This document shows, in pieces, positions 12,401 through 26,900 of a stretch of DNA of 64,000 bases. The DNA is from Eutypella sp. D-1 (taxonomy: Eukaryota > Ascomycota > Sordariomycetes > Xylariales > Diatrypaceae), in NCBI GenBank assembly GCA_023313575.1, contig JAJTTP010000002.1, positions 3,348,001 through 3,412,000 on the forward strand, in the 5' to 3' direction. Position numbers and translations under genes: made by a program. The stretch's first letter is position 1, and every line of letters begins with the position of its first letter. Below the pieces are notes generated by a model. That model did not search any database. It was not told the origin of the DNA and saw nothing but the letters and a program-made list of their open reading frames with translations.

Positions 12401-13641
12401 TGTACGGTATCTTTTCGATCCATGTGCATTTGACTCTGCCATAGGCGTTGTGAGTTCTTGCTTCCCATCAGCTAGAGACCACGAGCATTTTGAATAGCTG
12501 TCTTCGAGTTAATTACAGTTGAACTTCCATTGGTGTTCGTCTTTCAGTTAATAAGACTGCGTGGTTAGTGGTGAGAAATTATATTGGCGTGGTAGGAATG
12601 GAAAGCAAAAAAAAGGTGGCAGTGAGATGGGTGATAGCTACGACAGGTCCAAAGCTTCGGAACAATAAAATCATTTCATAATTGGTATCTAAACATCCCC
12701 TAATCTTCTACATGGTGATTTCATGCCAGAAAATGCGTTTCGGTAGTCTATGGGTGATCCAGTGAGCGACGTCAGGGCCTCACCCTTCTTTGCCATTGGC
12801 ACACCTTTCAGTCACCTCACTGACCAACTAAATCCGAACAATACCGGTAAAGCCCCACATCCTTAACTTACCCACTTGATCTAAGTGTGCCTAATAGAAA
12901 CAACTCTCTCGACAATAGCAGCACAACAAAATGAGGTACCTATTCCACCCAAGCTCCTAAAACTCGAGTCCTTGCGAACTCATGAGAAGCGGTAATGGAT
13001 GTATGAAGAGGCGAATTCGACAGGGCAAATAGATTAATAGCGAGAATCCAAAGCCCCTAATGACTAGCGTAAAAGTAGCATTGGCAAGAATGCCATCCAA
13101 ACATTTTGGTGCCGACCAGATTGATGTCTAAGGGGTGAGGGGAAATGACGGCGTCGATAACAGTGTCAAGCGAGAGAGAATGAAAAAAGAATAAAACAGA
13201 AGTCCTCCCGGATTGGCATGCCGTTATACAAGTGTGACCGCTTCCCATGCATGCATTTTGCGTCGTCGAACGTCGTTCATCAGTCGATCCGGCCGTCCAT
13301 CCACCCAAGTAAAAGACCTCCAAGCATCGAAATCAACCCAAAGTGAGAAAAGGTAAACGAAGGATGAGGCAAAAATATACAGTAACCAGGGGCGTTGTTT
13401 GCGAAATGTATGCACGCCCGTAAGAGCGAGGATGCGTGCCACAGTAGGCTGACAGCGACGCTGGTGTGGGGGCAGAAAGGCGAACGAGGTGAAAAACCGT
13501 TATAGTAGACTCCTAGTGACCCATCCCAAATTGAACCAAAGCAATAAATCCACCAAATGACGAGTGAAGAGGTGAAATAAAACAAGAGTCAGAAAACATA
13601 ATGTCGGTGCCTCATACAGTCCAGTGGATGTATATTGGTCG

Positions 13642-14989
13642 TCATAACCTGGTCGGCTGCTCTTTGGCCGCTTCCTGGTGCATCTGCATCCAATCTTCGA
13701 CACCATCAACGATGGCACCACGCTCGAGTAGAAGCGCCGCCATATCGGTGCGCCCGTGACACACGGCGCGCTGGAGGGGCGTGTAGCCCGTGTTGTCGCG
13801 TCCATTGAGGTTGATGTCCGGCCGCGCTAGAAGTAGACGCAGGGTGTCGATCTGACCGCTCGCGATGGCAAAGTGCAGCAGAGGTGCCGTCGTCTCTGGG
13901 ATGGATTTACCACTACCTGGACTGGAGGCTACGACCTCAGGTAGCTCGTTTACTGTTGACAAGTGGTGGAATCCGGCCGACGCGGCTAAGGGTGAGCTGT
14001 GCGGGTGGTGCATCTCGGTGGAATCCGGTGGTGGCGGATACACATGGCTCCCAGGTGCCATGCTATCATCCATGGGCGCGTAGGCCGCCGGTTTTGAGTG
14101 CAGATACGAGACCTCCTCTGGGCTGCTGCACATACTGAAGCTCTCCCGTGGTAGTAGAGGACTAGGACTGGTCGACATGGCGCCTACCTGGAGGGACTCT
14201 CGCCTGTCGTTGGCCGCGCTGGTAGGCTGCCATTGGTGGTGGGGCATAGGACTAGAGCACGCGGATGTCATCATCAGAGGTCCCGTGCTGCTACTTCTTA
14301 AGTGATGGTTGCTCGGTAGGCCGTTGGATGTTACGCTTGAGTTGGTCAAGGTCCGCGGCCTCCGACCACCACCAGTTGACGAGGGTGGTGTCGCCATCCC
14401 TGTCATTAGACCATCGCTTGATGACTGAAGTTGGGGAAAGAATGATGTGTCGAAGTTTAGAGGGGTCTCTCCATCTGTGGTCAAGCCGAGGCCATTGACG
14501 TGTTCCGGGCCGGAGCTGTGAGGCCAGGAGGGCTGGTGATGAACATATTCCCCAATCCGGTGTGATGAGCCCGGGGGAGTGGCCGCGCCATTATGCTGGA
14601 CGGCGTGGTGTGATGGGTGGCCTGCGGCATTGGGCGGATCCTGTTCTGGCGGCGGCGTAGTAGAGCCATTCTGGCCTAGAGCACCCTGTAGCTGCTGGAG
14701 TTGCCGTTTTAACCTCTCAACTTCCTTTGTCCGATCACGCATGTTACGTCCTGAAGCGATAGCATGTTAGAGAAAGGACGGTTTTGGGATGAATGGCTAT
14801 GCTTCGAAGGATAAGGTTGAACTCACGATATGCCCGTTGTGCGAGACGATTCTGAATCTTCCTCCGTTCGGCGGCATCTGGTAGGTTCCTCCAATCCTCG
14901 TCAGGTCTCATTAGGTCTACGTATGAAGTCGTCAGAGGACGCCCGCAGCGTGGCGATGCCCCCGAAGGAGACTGTGTTGCTGTTGCCAT
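13642..14989 (-). CDS. bZIP-like regulator with C-terminal ankyrin repeats
   Basis: Two exons (14989-14827 and 14750-13642) separated by a 76-bp intron encode 423 residues. The intron interrupts the basic region. Residues 42-60 form a bZIP basic region with the N-x7-R signature (Asn47, Arg55) and Gln/Arg contacts typical of fungal bZIPs. The zipper is short, with hydrophobic positions Val65, Leu68, Leu72, Leu75 and Leu79. A long Ser/Pro/His-rich middle (about 80-340) is probably disordered and could hold activation and phosphorylation sites. Residues 342-410 form about two ankyrin repeats, seen in the LLHFAIASGQ, TLRLLLARPDIN and GYTPLQRAVCHGR blocks. Family knowledge: bZIP proteins bind DNA as dimers in the nucleus, and ankyrin repeats bind proteins, so this is probably a transcription factor tethered to a partner. 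Its targets cannot be told from sequence. Confidence 0.85.
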
Positions 14990-17900
14990 TGCTTGATATT
15001 GTATGTATGTATATGTGCGTAATATATGTCGTAGTTGTGTATTCCGTTTACAACCGCCCTATCCTTCCAAGTACGATTGTCCTTCGAGATTTAGTAAGAA
15101 GTGAAGAGGTCGATGAAAAAGGGGAGGTGGTCCAACTGGGTCTATATGGAAGTGGTGAGATCCTTAATTAGGTATGTTCCCAGGAACGGATGGATGTGCG
15201 GTCCGGCCTCGTTATATGTGTTACCTGCAGTCTTCAGCGCCTCTCCGATGGTAGGGGAACTTTGGAGTTTCAAGATCGGATAGAGATCCAGGAACGCCCA
15301 AGGGGGTAATCTCAGGTATGTATATGGAGAGTCAGCAAGCGGGAGGGCATCGAAGAAGACCATGACGAAATCTCCGCACTACAAGACTAGCTGTAGATCC
15401 TCGCAAGCCCTTCAAGGCCCCCCGTTACGTCCCTCATGGAACAGGGGTCCCTCGACTTGCAGTTCGTGGGGAGGGGGCTCACACATGGTGGCAGGTAATG
15501 TGGATACCGTGTCTTGGCTTAATGTACGTCTTATGAGTCTTGTTGCGCGTGGCCTACCTCTATGGCTATTAAGCTGCTTTGGAGGTTGCTGTATACCTTG
15601 TGGAATGTTGTACGTGTTATCGAGGACCCCTACCAATCGTCTTGTGGGTGGCATGGCTGGTAACCAGGAGATAGGTCCATTTTGAAGAGCTCCACATGGC
15701 ACGAAGGGCCCTTGACCCTTGGGATAACCCCCGATGTACCTCAGTAGGTAGACTACATTGCCCCCCTCCCGTCGACTCAGCCAACCCCCATAGCGTTACC
15801 AGATACTCTTATTATATTCCTGGTTACGTTGTGTACTTGCCATGTAGTCTCCAACAGGGGTGTTTATGTAAATACTGTTACCGCGGTCCCGAGTATTCCA
15901 CTCGGCTTCGAGAGCCAAAACATGGTAAATCGGTTCTAAAAGGTATTGTACCTTTGCTGGCAGGGTGGCTTCTTTGTATGCCAAGTCGCGCCTTGCTCTT
16001 AGCTGCAGACGAGACCACCAAATTTGTATAGTTGCTGGTACTCCATGTACCTCTTCTCACGAGTAGCGACATGTACTCCAAAACCCCCTGCTCTAGTTTC
16101 AACCGTTGTGTCGATCTCTCACGCTTGGCGTGACCCAAGAAGCCCAGGTCCTCTACACACTAGGAAATGGGACAATGGCGTATACACCTGAAGTGTCTAA
16201 ATTAACCCTCCAATTCACACCCCCGACGAATCCTTCAGGAATAACCACAGAGAATGACACATGGAACATTCGTCGAAATCCCAGTTACGGATTAGACTAC
16301 ACGTATATGCCGTCGCCTGGAGGGTGTGGGTGCCAATATACCTGCCGAACATGAATTTCCATTGCCCATTTCGACCGTAGGGATTCTAGACCAGTAAAGC
16401 GCAAGTAAAGCCATCGTAAAGGTCTTGAAGGGACGAACTCAAGCCGAATCCATAACGAGCGATCCAGAAATATATGCGACTGGCGATCAACAAGGAACTT
16501 CAATAGTGGGGTCACTTCAACGGTTTTTCATTTCCAGGGTTACATGGCTTCAACCTCCTGTTCCCTCGGACTCGCTCGTGTGGATCAGCCTTTTTCAGCT
16601 GTGAGGACAACTATAACAGACACCTACGAGGACTCCCAGATACACCAGGAAGAATGCGTTACAGGGTCATTCAAGGGTTGTCCAATGATTTGCTGAAGAA
16701 GCGCTACGCAACGCGGGTCATTCCGAGCGTTACTTCGGCCGTACTGGAGAAAAACCGGATGTACGATGCAGTAGTGCTGAGGTACTTCTCGCCTCACCTG
16801 GAGCGTTGCAGATCGTCACATCGTGCCTCCCCCTCGAAGTAATGGGTATATGATAATGTGCAATCAAGTGGCAAAATCCATGACCTAGAATTGAACCAAT
16901 GCGGCTGGCGGGCTGGCTGAGGTGATGCTGTTGAAGTCTTACTGGCTTGGGCGACGATGGTGAACTGAACCAAGGCACGCACACCCTACAATTTCACACG
17001 CACCATCCCCTGAAAATTCCTGCACGTCATTTACTCTACCACAAAGAAGTGCACGGCACCAAAAAGAAAATGGTGGTATATATGCCTTCCTATTTGAGTT
17101 TAAGTTATAAGCCCTGGGGGATCGACAGTGGCTTTCTTGTCTGCCTGCCTGGCTGCAAGCCTGGCTGTGTCTCCGACTCCGACTTTATTTTGGTATATGC
17201 ACCAGCCGCTCGCGCCAGCTACTGCTATCCATCAAGTATAGTTAAAACTACACGGGCCCGAGATGTAGGAGAGTGGGATGATCTAAGTACGAAATTGACC
17301 TTCGTTCGTTCATTAATCTAATCACTGATGTATAAAATATTGCGCTCTATACTGCATAGCAGATAAATACATACATGTATGTTGATACTTCAGTACAGTG
17401 CGGTACGACGCAGCGTAGTGTTAGATACGGGAAAGGTTGTGCATGGGCTCGAATCCTTCAGCCCACGTTCCATGGCTAGACTAGGTTGACCGGCGATTAC
17501 GTTATTCCCCAAGATATGCGTATCCGATTACAGGGTGGGGTGACCAGACTGACTAGATCACCCAACACAGCCAGCCGGGAACGTTGTAGATGGGCGGTGC
17601 CGCGAGCCCCGAAACATCTTAGGCGACCTGGGCCTACTTTAACCTCGGGCTTTGGTTCGCCAGCCACTAGATGCGTTCTTTGCAAAACGACAACGGCTTC
17701 GCAGCCGCGCCACAGACGCAATAGCACAGGAGGACGGTCCTTGGGTGGGAATAATTGTTTTGTGCAGCTTCTCAGCTCTGATGCTCCACCTATAACTCAC
17801 CTTACCTTACTGACGCCTACAGGCAGACATATCAATAACCTTGCGTGTGGGCGGCGTTAGCCAGTAAACCGTCACTTATGAGGAACCTTCCGCGTATTGG

Positions 17901-20900
17901 TCGGTCATTTCATTTAATGTCACTCTGGGACTACAGGGGAGTGAGAGAGAGATTGACTGCATAGGATTACACGAGGAGGGCTGGGCTGACGAGGGCTTGA
18001 TCAGGAATAGAAACGAATACAACCTCATTGTGTTACATTCAGGTCACCCATTCTCCCTGAAACAAGTTTTTCTCATTCACATCTATGTCCACCGCATGCT
18101 TGGAAACCTAGGGAGGTGGCTTTCTGTTGGTTTGTGTGTTTCGTTTCATACCATACCTACATGAGCATATACACACGCACGTACAGCATGCGGCGTATTA
18201 GCAGACAAGCACCAGCGACGTCGACCTAAGAGGCACAGGAGGGGCAATAGTAGGTAACAAGTGACTGGGGCACCTAAACGGTCATCCATGTCCATTATAG
18301 AATTATTCATTGCACGAACTTGGGAGAATCCTGGTTTGTCTCCCACGCGCCTGCTTCTTACGATAAGGTCGGCGTCTTAGCACTGGACTTTAACCGGCTT
18401 ATCATTTCTTTTCATCGCATTTCATCGCGTCGCACACGGCGGTAGTAACTAGCTCATGTTCAGCGAAGAAATCAGCGCCAACAAGTGGCACTAGGTAGCT
18501 CGGCCTTAAGAGTTCGTCCATCCTATTTACGTTCTCCTTCTGGGCACGGGGATTTCATTACAATGGATTGACGGCTCGTGCACTGCTATTTCACTCGCTA
18601 GCACGTGTCTATCTACACACAATTACCTAACGAAGCTCTCCGTCTCAGTCAGAAATAAGGTCGGCGCTCCCTCAGTGTCAGGTCAAGTTGTGGCGGGACT
18701 TACGTGATCAGCTAGTCTAGTGCTTGCGTCTTGGAGACATGACAAAACGGTAGTCTAGGAGGCTAGTTGGCATCGATCATTAGGTAAAGCCACTTCTGAC
18801 GGAGGTCGCCGGCGTGCTTTGTGGCCATCTACCACGTACCTACACATGACCTCAAAGGCTAGACAGCAGGAGTATTAAACACGACCAGGGATTTAAAGTA
18901 GAGACGTATATTTATACCAACGCTGGACAGATCACGGCATTGCCAACGCAATTTACGAACGCGGGCCGTCATCCGCACTAGAGTCGTGGGCATCAAGAAC
19001 CCTGAGAGGTTCTCATGGCGAGAAAAATGGAGTATGTAAGCAACCCCTGGCGACGATTGCTTCGATGGGGGTTATGAGGATTGGGTAGTCATGTATGAAG
19101 GAAATCTAGATAGAGCCTAGCCTAGCTGCTACTCCCGATCTCGGCCGGTGTTTACCATAGGGAAAGTGATATTGGCTGAGGACCGCTGAGCTGACACCTG
19201 TTGCCTGGATGGATAGATGATCAGATAATTGCAGGGTGGCACTTAAGTGGGCAAACGGTCTGACAAGTATGTAGTGTTCACCTGGAAAGCCGAGATTATA
19301 GCGGGCTGACGGATAGTGGGCTAGTGAGCCCCAGTGCCCATTTCCGCCCCGATAACGTGCACGACGGTTGCCCTACACGCTAAAGTGGCGGAGACAGGGG
19401 TGCTTGCCGAGCATGGCCTATGATATGATTTGAAGCTTGCACGCACGATGAGTTCGATGCGTTGCAGCTGCCGAAGTCAGACTTCGGCATTGAGGAAGCC
19501 ATGGGTGGGACATCCTTCTTGCCGTTGCTACGCCATTGGCACCCTTCCTCTTTTTTATCTCTAATTTTCTTCAATAATTCCTTTCTCATTGATTCCACCA
19601 CCGAGCATCCGCGCGCGTGCAGTGCTGATGAATTCGGACGTGGCCGGGCAATGCTCGCTAAATATCGTCAAAAGTAGCTAAAGCGGCCCCCGCTCATCCG
19701 GCGATCCCACCCTATGCAGAGGCAGAGCATATCGCAACAGGAAGGAGTGTACGTGAGGAATATTCCTCGAAAAAAAAAATCCCCTGATTCTGTATAGCCC
19801 AAGGCTTGGGGCTGTACACGTCTAGAGATGGTAACGCGCATAACCACAATCAATTTCTTGATCAGAACTATCAGAACTATCCGAATGGGACGACATGCAC
19901 ACGCCCAGTCTAGGGTACATAGTACGTGCCTGGACTAGCAGTTACATAGTTAAGTGATCACCTGAATTAAACACATCAGTGCCAGCTTTGATTTAGATCG
20001 GTTCCGGCGATCAACGTTGACATGTCTAGCAATTAGCTTTCATAGCAGATCGTTACTTTTACAGACAGCATACCCCTGCGGGTTTCCATCATATGTGTAG
20101 TATTTTCATGAATGGACCAATGAAAGGATACTTGGGTATCCAGAGGTCCAAAGATAGGAACAAAACATACCTAAGAATATAATAGAGAAGAATTATAGGG
20201 CCGGGCCCGTTACCTGCAGTGGCGCTACAAGTAGCACATAATTTATTCTTGGGTATACTACGCGGCACTAAGACACCATCCAGGTACCTGTTGCTCACTC
20301 TCCCCGCCACCTGTGTATATGTTTGTTTGTTTTTTATGAAGTCGTACAGCTGGGCGAGCAAGGAGACATACTTCGGTATCCTTCATGCATCAGTAGTAAA
20401 TGAAACGAAAGGTTTTAGGTAATATAGGGAAGCCGATAATGCACAATCCTTGGAAAGTTCTATCTCGCAGGCACAATTTACTTAAGTCCGTCTTATGAAC
20501 ATGCATCAGTTATAGATTACATAAAAGCGCAACTGCTAGCGAATTCACGTGGTCAGCGATCCGCATGGTTTGTTCCAATATGTACTCCGCACTTATCTCG
20601 CAGTCACCTAGCACGACTATCACACTCCATTTCTTGGATAAGTATTACTAGCTACCCAGCTAGTTATCGCTTTGAACGCAGACTCAGCTCAGCGTGAGAT
20701 ACCCAAAGAGGTAGAATGCAATATACCAACTCGATCATCGCTGTCTACGTGCTTAACTAATGTATGTGCTAGCTGACCATGGATTTCCACTTATGCCATT
20801 AGCGCGAGGCAATGTGAGGCTACGAGCTGGAACGGCAGGTCCTGTTGGCACGAATTCAAGCCAAAGTATTGTTGTCGTGGTCTTGATTACCTGCATATAA

Positions 20901-23900
20901 GGTGCCTTTCTGATGAGTTCATGTCGTGCTGAGTGTTACGTGCCATGTGGGTTGTTGTTACCTATCGGGTGATTGTAGGTACTAACATGAAGGTAGTACC
21001 TACCTTTCCGGTCTGGCGGTCATGTGGATTCAATTTGATTAAGCTAAAAAATAAGTCTATTAACCGACCGAACTTATAAAGTGGGTAGCGCACGTGTAAA
21101 ACCCATCTCTTAGTATATATCTCTCTACAACATGCCGTGCCCAGTCTCCGAATTATACAAACCATTATACCAGCAGCCTCTTAAGCCTACTAAGTCGCTT
21201 ATAATGACTTGGCTACTTCCCCACGTTCGACTCCATAACGGCATGATAGGCTAGAAATACAGTATGCTCCAAGTTTAACAGGATAGACGATTCGTTGCCA
21301 GCAGGACTATTTAGTTCCTGAATTGTAATTTATAGCATGGATAGTTTATCTGCTATCATGTCATATCCTGGGAATAAATATGACCATCCCCTCAGATATC
21401 AAGTGTCTTGTATTCTTCTAGGTAGGTAAGCCATGTGTGAGCGCGGTATTGGACTTATTAACAACGTACCTAAGTAGTGTTCTAGCCGTCTTGCGTGCCG
21501 GAGTAATGCGGAGAAGACACCTGAGTAACTACTTTAGAGGGCTATGTACTCAAGTAGGCCTGTCCAAGCTAATTTGCCCGTTTCTAACTGGCGACTCGCC
21601 TCTTCACGTTTCTATCTCACTATAAACCGTTATTGCGCAGCTGAGGTACAAAGTACAAGCTGACTGACATTTAGGCGAACCAGGGCTTGAAGGTCTCCAA
21701 GCCTTGCCTGCGGCTAACCGGATAAGGCTAGCATTCCATGTGCTGGACACCAAAGTACGTACAGTACTTTCTCCACAACACTAACTCTATCTGGATCTCC
21801 ACATAACTAGCGGGATGCAAGGGCCAGGGGGTAGGCTAGGAGGTAAGCCAGGGGGCACGCCAAGTACCTTTGTACACCAGGGTGTATAAGTTCGTACAAA
21901 GGCTACAACGGGCCACCTTTCTCCTCATGAGATGCTTAGTTCATTACCATGTTAAGAGTAGTAAAGCTTGTAGGAGTTAGATGGTGTTGTCAGAACAAAG
22001 GTACCATGCGAAGTTGAGGTTACATTTGAGCAAGCCAATCTGTTAACCAAGCGAGCTCATCAATACTACTTAAATTGTATCAGGTTGCTCTGAGGCGAAA
22101 CGTCGTTCTCGAAGGCCGCGAGACCAATAATGTACTAAAGTTCGTCCGACTAGTAGGATTAGCCATTTTTTCATTGTCAAAGGATATCCATATGGCTATG
22201 GGCTGAAGGATGAGATCAGATAACCACCTGCGATGCACTGTAAAAGCCTAGTCTCGAGATCTAGGAAACCACGATTCTAGTTCCCGTGTTTCCGCGTGCA
22301 CTGTCCTCCTCACAGTCCCTGCTCCAGCACTGTGCCACCCTTGCCCCGGGGTTTATCGCGGAATCCGGGAATATTTTTGGGGGTCTACTACAAGGCATGA
22401 TTGCCTGCCACAGCCGAGATAGCCTTACCCACAACATTTCTTATCGATCCATCGAAGGATGGAGGTATTGGGGGCCATGATGATTTTCGGATGATTTTCC
22501 TCTAAAACGACCAGAAAGTCTAGTAGCCACAATAATCGGCGGTGGTCGAGAGACTCCACCTGATAAATAATCCTGATCAAGGGTCTCGGACTGGCCGCAT
22601 GGTGGTGATATTGCCGTTGTGCGCCCGTCATCCCGTCTGCCAGTTGTATGTTTTTCAGGGTCGACGGCTATTCATGGTTTTGGATGCTAGGGAGATGCTA
22701 GTTCATGTCGCAGGCGCCTAGGCAGGCTAGACTTGATAGTTAGGTGCCGTGCGGGATGAATCGACAATCATCACGGCGCCGGCTGATGGCAGATCCTAAA
22801 AACGGCGCAGCAAGTAGAGGGTCCCTACATGAGAACTACGTCGGGAAGGCTTTTGACTCACCTGGGGCCCCCATGTACACAAGATAGACAGGCTTAGGCT
22901 TGTGCAACAGGAGTAGACATTGAATTTGTGCGCGTCTCACGTTCGTGCAATGTGATCACATCGTGTGCTACGAAGCGAATGCAAGATCAGCCCAGGAGGG
23001 CGGAAAGCTATCCCGAACACAGTTGAATGGACACAGCGCAGAGAAAGTGGACATGCTGAGCCACAGGTTTTGAGACATGGTTACAATCTTGGCTGAGAAG
23101 CGGCAGAGCTTTGGTGTGATTGGCTACTACGTTATCAGCTCCTACAGCTAAGAAAGAATACTACCTATCATTGCCTAAATCGTGCATCCCGCAGTTATCC
23201 CGCACATGATCGAGAGACGAAGCCTTACAAGCTGCATTGGAGATCTCTATTAGTTATCCAGTTGAGACCGGCTGATAGTGACAAACGGGACTTTTCATAC
23301 TAGATAGTGTAGATCGGCAGCGGCCAGATTCCAAATTCTTAAAAAAAGACTCCAATTTGGGCAACGGCTATGCACGAATGAGATTGACGTGAAAGCCACG
23401 GCACCAAAATAGAAACGGGCGTTGTGGGTTGATCCCTGCTGAGACGATGTTTCAAGTAACGGTGTCTGCAGATCCTGGGGTTGTTAGTTTCCCGTTACTT
23501 TTCAATAGGCCAGGTCGGCGCCGACGACAAGCCAATAGCCACTTCTGACGGCAACATGATGCCCCCTGTTTCTAGTGAGATCATCGACATCTGGTGATCG
23601 CGACATGTGATGGGTGGGTCTCTAAGTTCCTCTTTTGCTAAATTCTGGAAGCTCCCATATACAGCCCCTAAGCCTCAAGTTCTGGAGGCTCATGTCTCTA
23701 ATGCTGTTGAGTGCGCCTAGCTGGATCAAGATAACTTGATAAGAGAAAGACTGGAACGCCTTGGCTTAAAGCCGATCAGCCGGCCGATGGAACCTCGAAC
23801 AAGGCCTCAGTCAGAAACTTGAGACGACAGCTCCGGCCGGATAACTGGTTAACCGGTGATCCCCTTGCAACCGGGGAAAGGGTGCAACATGTTCAGCATC

Positions 23901-26900
23901 TACCAACATCGCATGGACGGTGTGTCCCCCGCAAATGATCGGAGATATCCTCCCGACCAAAAATGATGTGAACGATATAGATTAGCCAGGGCTTGCACTG
24001 GTGAGGAGCACCCATACGTGCAAAGGAACATCATCAATGTATCAGATCTCGTGTCATCAGAAAGTGACGGTTTATACAGTAACTCTTACCTCTTAGTAAT
24101 GCTTCTAATGATCACTGGGTGATGATCTCACCTGTATTCATCAATAGCCTTCCAGGAACACTGTCCTCCAGGAACTTTCAAGTAACACTTTCCCCAAATA
24201 GGAGGGCGACAATCAACTTCGCCAGAATATGTGCAATTCAGGATTCTTATCACAGTTGTTCATCATTTAACGCCTGCTACTCTAGATATGCCTGTGTTAG
24301 TCTTTGCTCGCAATTGGCCATGTTCCCGATGCGAGCCCATCGCGGATCGTTCGCTTAATATGGCTCGAACTGATACGACATAGTTATCGACTACTACGGT
24401 TGGTAGGATCAAACCCTTATTTGGCCAGTCATGCGATACGCCCAAGAGTCAAACTACTACCTCCAACTCCTATTTACGGGGTGCAGAGCAGGGACAGCTC
24501 AGAGAAGCCCCATGAGACTACGGCCATGAAACTCTGCGGCGGCGTTGGTGGGATTTGCGGCGTAACGTGATTCCCTCGGCGTATATCCGAAGGCGTTGAA
24601 GAATTATTCCCAATCACCTGGGTTGTGAGAAACTCGGAGGGAGAGTAGCACGAAAGGATTGCTATTACGTCAGATAATAGTGCTAATAGAGCGCCGCGAT
24701 TCGACAATTGGGAATCAAAGCAAAAGGAGCCGAGAACGTACATGCTCGCTGAATAATCAGACGAGGCTTCATGCAAAATGCGACTCCCGTGTATATTTAG
24801 ATGTCTTTGATGACACCCTGCAAGGAGGAGGGACCCTGCATTTCTGTGCCGCAACAGCGATTTCATAAAAATTTACCTATTCAGCTCTCCGCTGCAACTC
24901 CGCCCTTTGAATCCTATTCCTGGGCAGGTTGTTCTAGACCATAAACGACGGCGAACACCAGCGAGTCTCGGGTATCTGCTATTGCAGTGGCAAGTCATCC
25001 GAAACAAGTCATGCAAGCGCTGGAGTCTGCGAAAGAAACGGCGCGCTCCTGATTTCACCCTGCCGAGGTCGACTAGTTAGCTCTTGCTGATTCTCTTCAA
25101 ACCATACACTTCAAGAAAGGACGTGGAAAACCTCCAGGCAGACGTCTAGAGCGAAGGAATGGTGTAAACGGCCAAATGATCCACCCAAATCAACTCGTAC
25201 GTGAACGACCCACTAATTACAGAGATACACTACTTACATCCTTAGTTCGCGCGAATGCCGCAACTGGCCCCTCCGGCAAGAGCGGGAGAGGGAATAGCGA
25301 GATGCAAGGTCTTTTGGCCTGGTATCAGCAAATGGGAGTTACGGTACGAGGCAAAGAATGTATTTTCCACCAGTCAGGGTGCGAAGGAAGCGCAGGGCCG
25401 CAAGGCGCAGGTATTGGTCCACATTTCACGGAGTCGGCTTCGTGGCAGCTACGGCGCAGTTCCAAGTAGCGAGGCCTTTGCTAATTGATATCAGCTCAAT
25501 TGGCCTGGATATTCCTACGAGCATAGGAGGCAAGCTCCTACACTCGGATCGGAGTTGTCGCGCCGCGACTACGCGGCCCGCAATAAAGTCCGTGTTCGTA
25601 GCGAAGGATCGGCAAAATGGCGGAAATATCAAATGATCCGCAATCCGCCCTGCGGGGGAAGGCGGAGTTTCTACATAACTACACCTTTTCTCGTCTTCCG
25701 TGCTCTTTCCATGCATAATTGGTCAAGATGTCACAGACCTCAGCCGCCCACGATCCGCCCGAAGGAACCGGAGCTCCACATTGCTAATGCGGTAGGATCC
25801 TCTGCCTCGTACTAAGGACCCTGATTTCGGATAATTAACAAAGATGCAATTAGGGACACGCTATAGCGCAGACAAACGACCGCAAAATTATGCGACGACA
25901 TTCGATATCACGAGGCTGCAACTGAACCATTTCTCCTCGCTCTGTAACGTTTAAATACACTGCCAAGATAGGCGCAGTATCTAAGTCAGGCCGAATATCG
26001 TGCCATGCGGTATAGCCTGCCTTTTTCGTAACGCAAGAGAAGTGGACTGGAAGGGGGTATCTCGCGACAAGATATAATCTACTGCGCGACCCGGCGATGG
26101 GGGTCCGTAGGTCGTATCGTACAAACTTTATGTAAGTTCTTACTCTTGCGGCGCTGCCTAGGTTCTATTTGCTTGGTATGATCGAGTACGATATGGGTAT
26201 TGCGTAATTACCATTTCAAAAGTGATCTAGTATGTAGTTATCACAGTCATTGATAAGAGGATTGAGTTCAAGTTTCTTCAATACTGCACGCGCAATACAA
26301 AGTCAATTAGTCTATTTCACTATGTTCGTCTTCCATCAAGGTAGCCGAGCTTTAAGAATAAGAAATGATTGCAATGAATATTAATTGAATTAGCAGTTTC
26401 ATTGATCCGTCAAGTTGTTGCTATATGGACCTGTGAACGTGAACTATGGCATAATTAACTTAAACACACTTTGAAAGAATGTTTCCAAAGCAGTCATAAT
26501 CCCTTCTTCTACTCACATTTCCGAGATAGATATGATAAATGCAAGTACATCCAGGGGATATTAAGTATGTATGTTATTCAACAAAAATTATGAGTAATCA
26601 AGGGAAATGCGTTTAGGCATTATTTACCCGTGTTTCTACTATCAAGCTCACTACTTACAATCTGCGAATGGGATATTTCATGTTCTAGAAGGCTATTATG
26701 ATGGACATTAAATGCCGGTTCCTTCTTGCTGGAACGGTTGCGGGAAGGCAGAAAGTCTACCGATTGGTCACATGTTTATCGAGACTTACGGGCTATCATC
26801 AAGAGTGTATTGCTATGGCATCTTAGCGTTTGCCGAAATGTATATAGTAACCATCTGGTCAACTATGCAGATATTATTAGTAGATTTGACACAATTGCTC

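Larger units (their letters stand above)
7955..13641. other. Intergenic, 5.7 kb, with weak candidates only
   Basis: After the chitinase 3' end (AATAAG near 8025) I see no confident gene. Separately listed are a short minus-strand frame at 9106-9426 and a hairpin at 8905-8925. Two stretches are unusually open but contain stops and resemble nothing known: 10343-10893 (+, one internal TAG) and 11275-11805 (+, two internal stops). Around 13,000-13,640 lies the likely 3' untranslated region of the minus-strand bZIP-ankyrin gene. Confidence 0.5.

Noticed and set aside
17430..17480. Possible tRNA B box (GGCTCGAATCC)
   Set aside because: T-arm and acceptor stem do not pair and no A box lies at the right distance; only a GGGCT/AGCCC hairpin remains.
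24304..25815. Cluster of overlapping frames of 60-130 codons on both strands
   Set aside because: No frame has family resemblance or splice partners; the overlapping pattern is what chance gives at balanced base composition.
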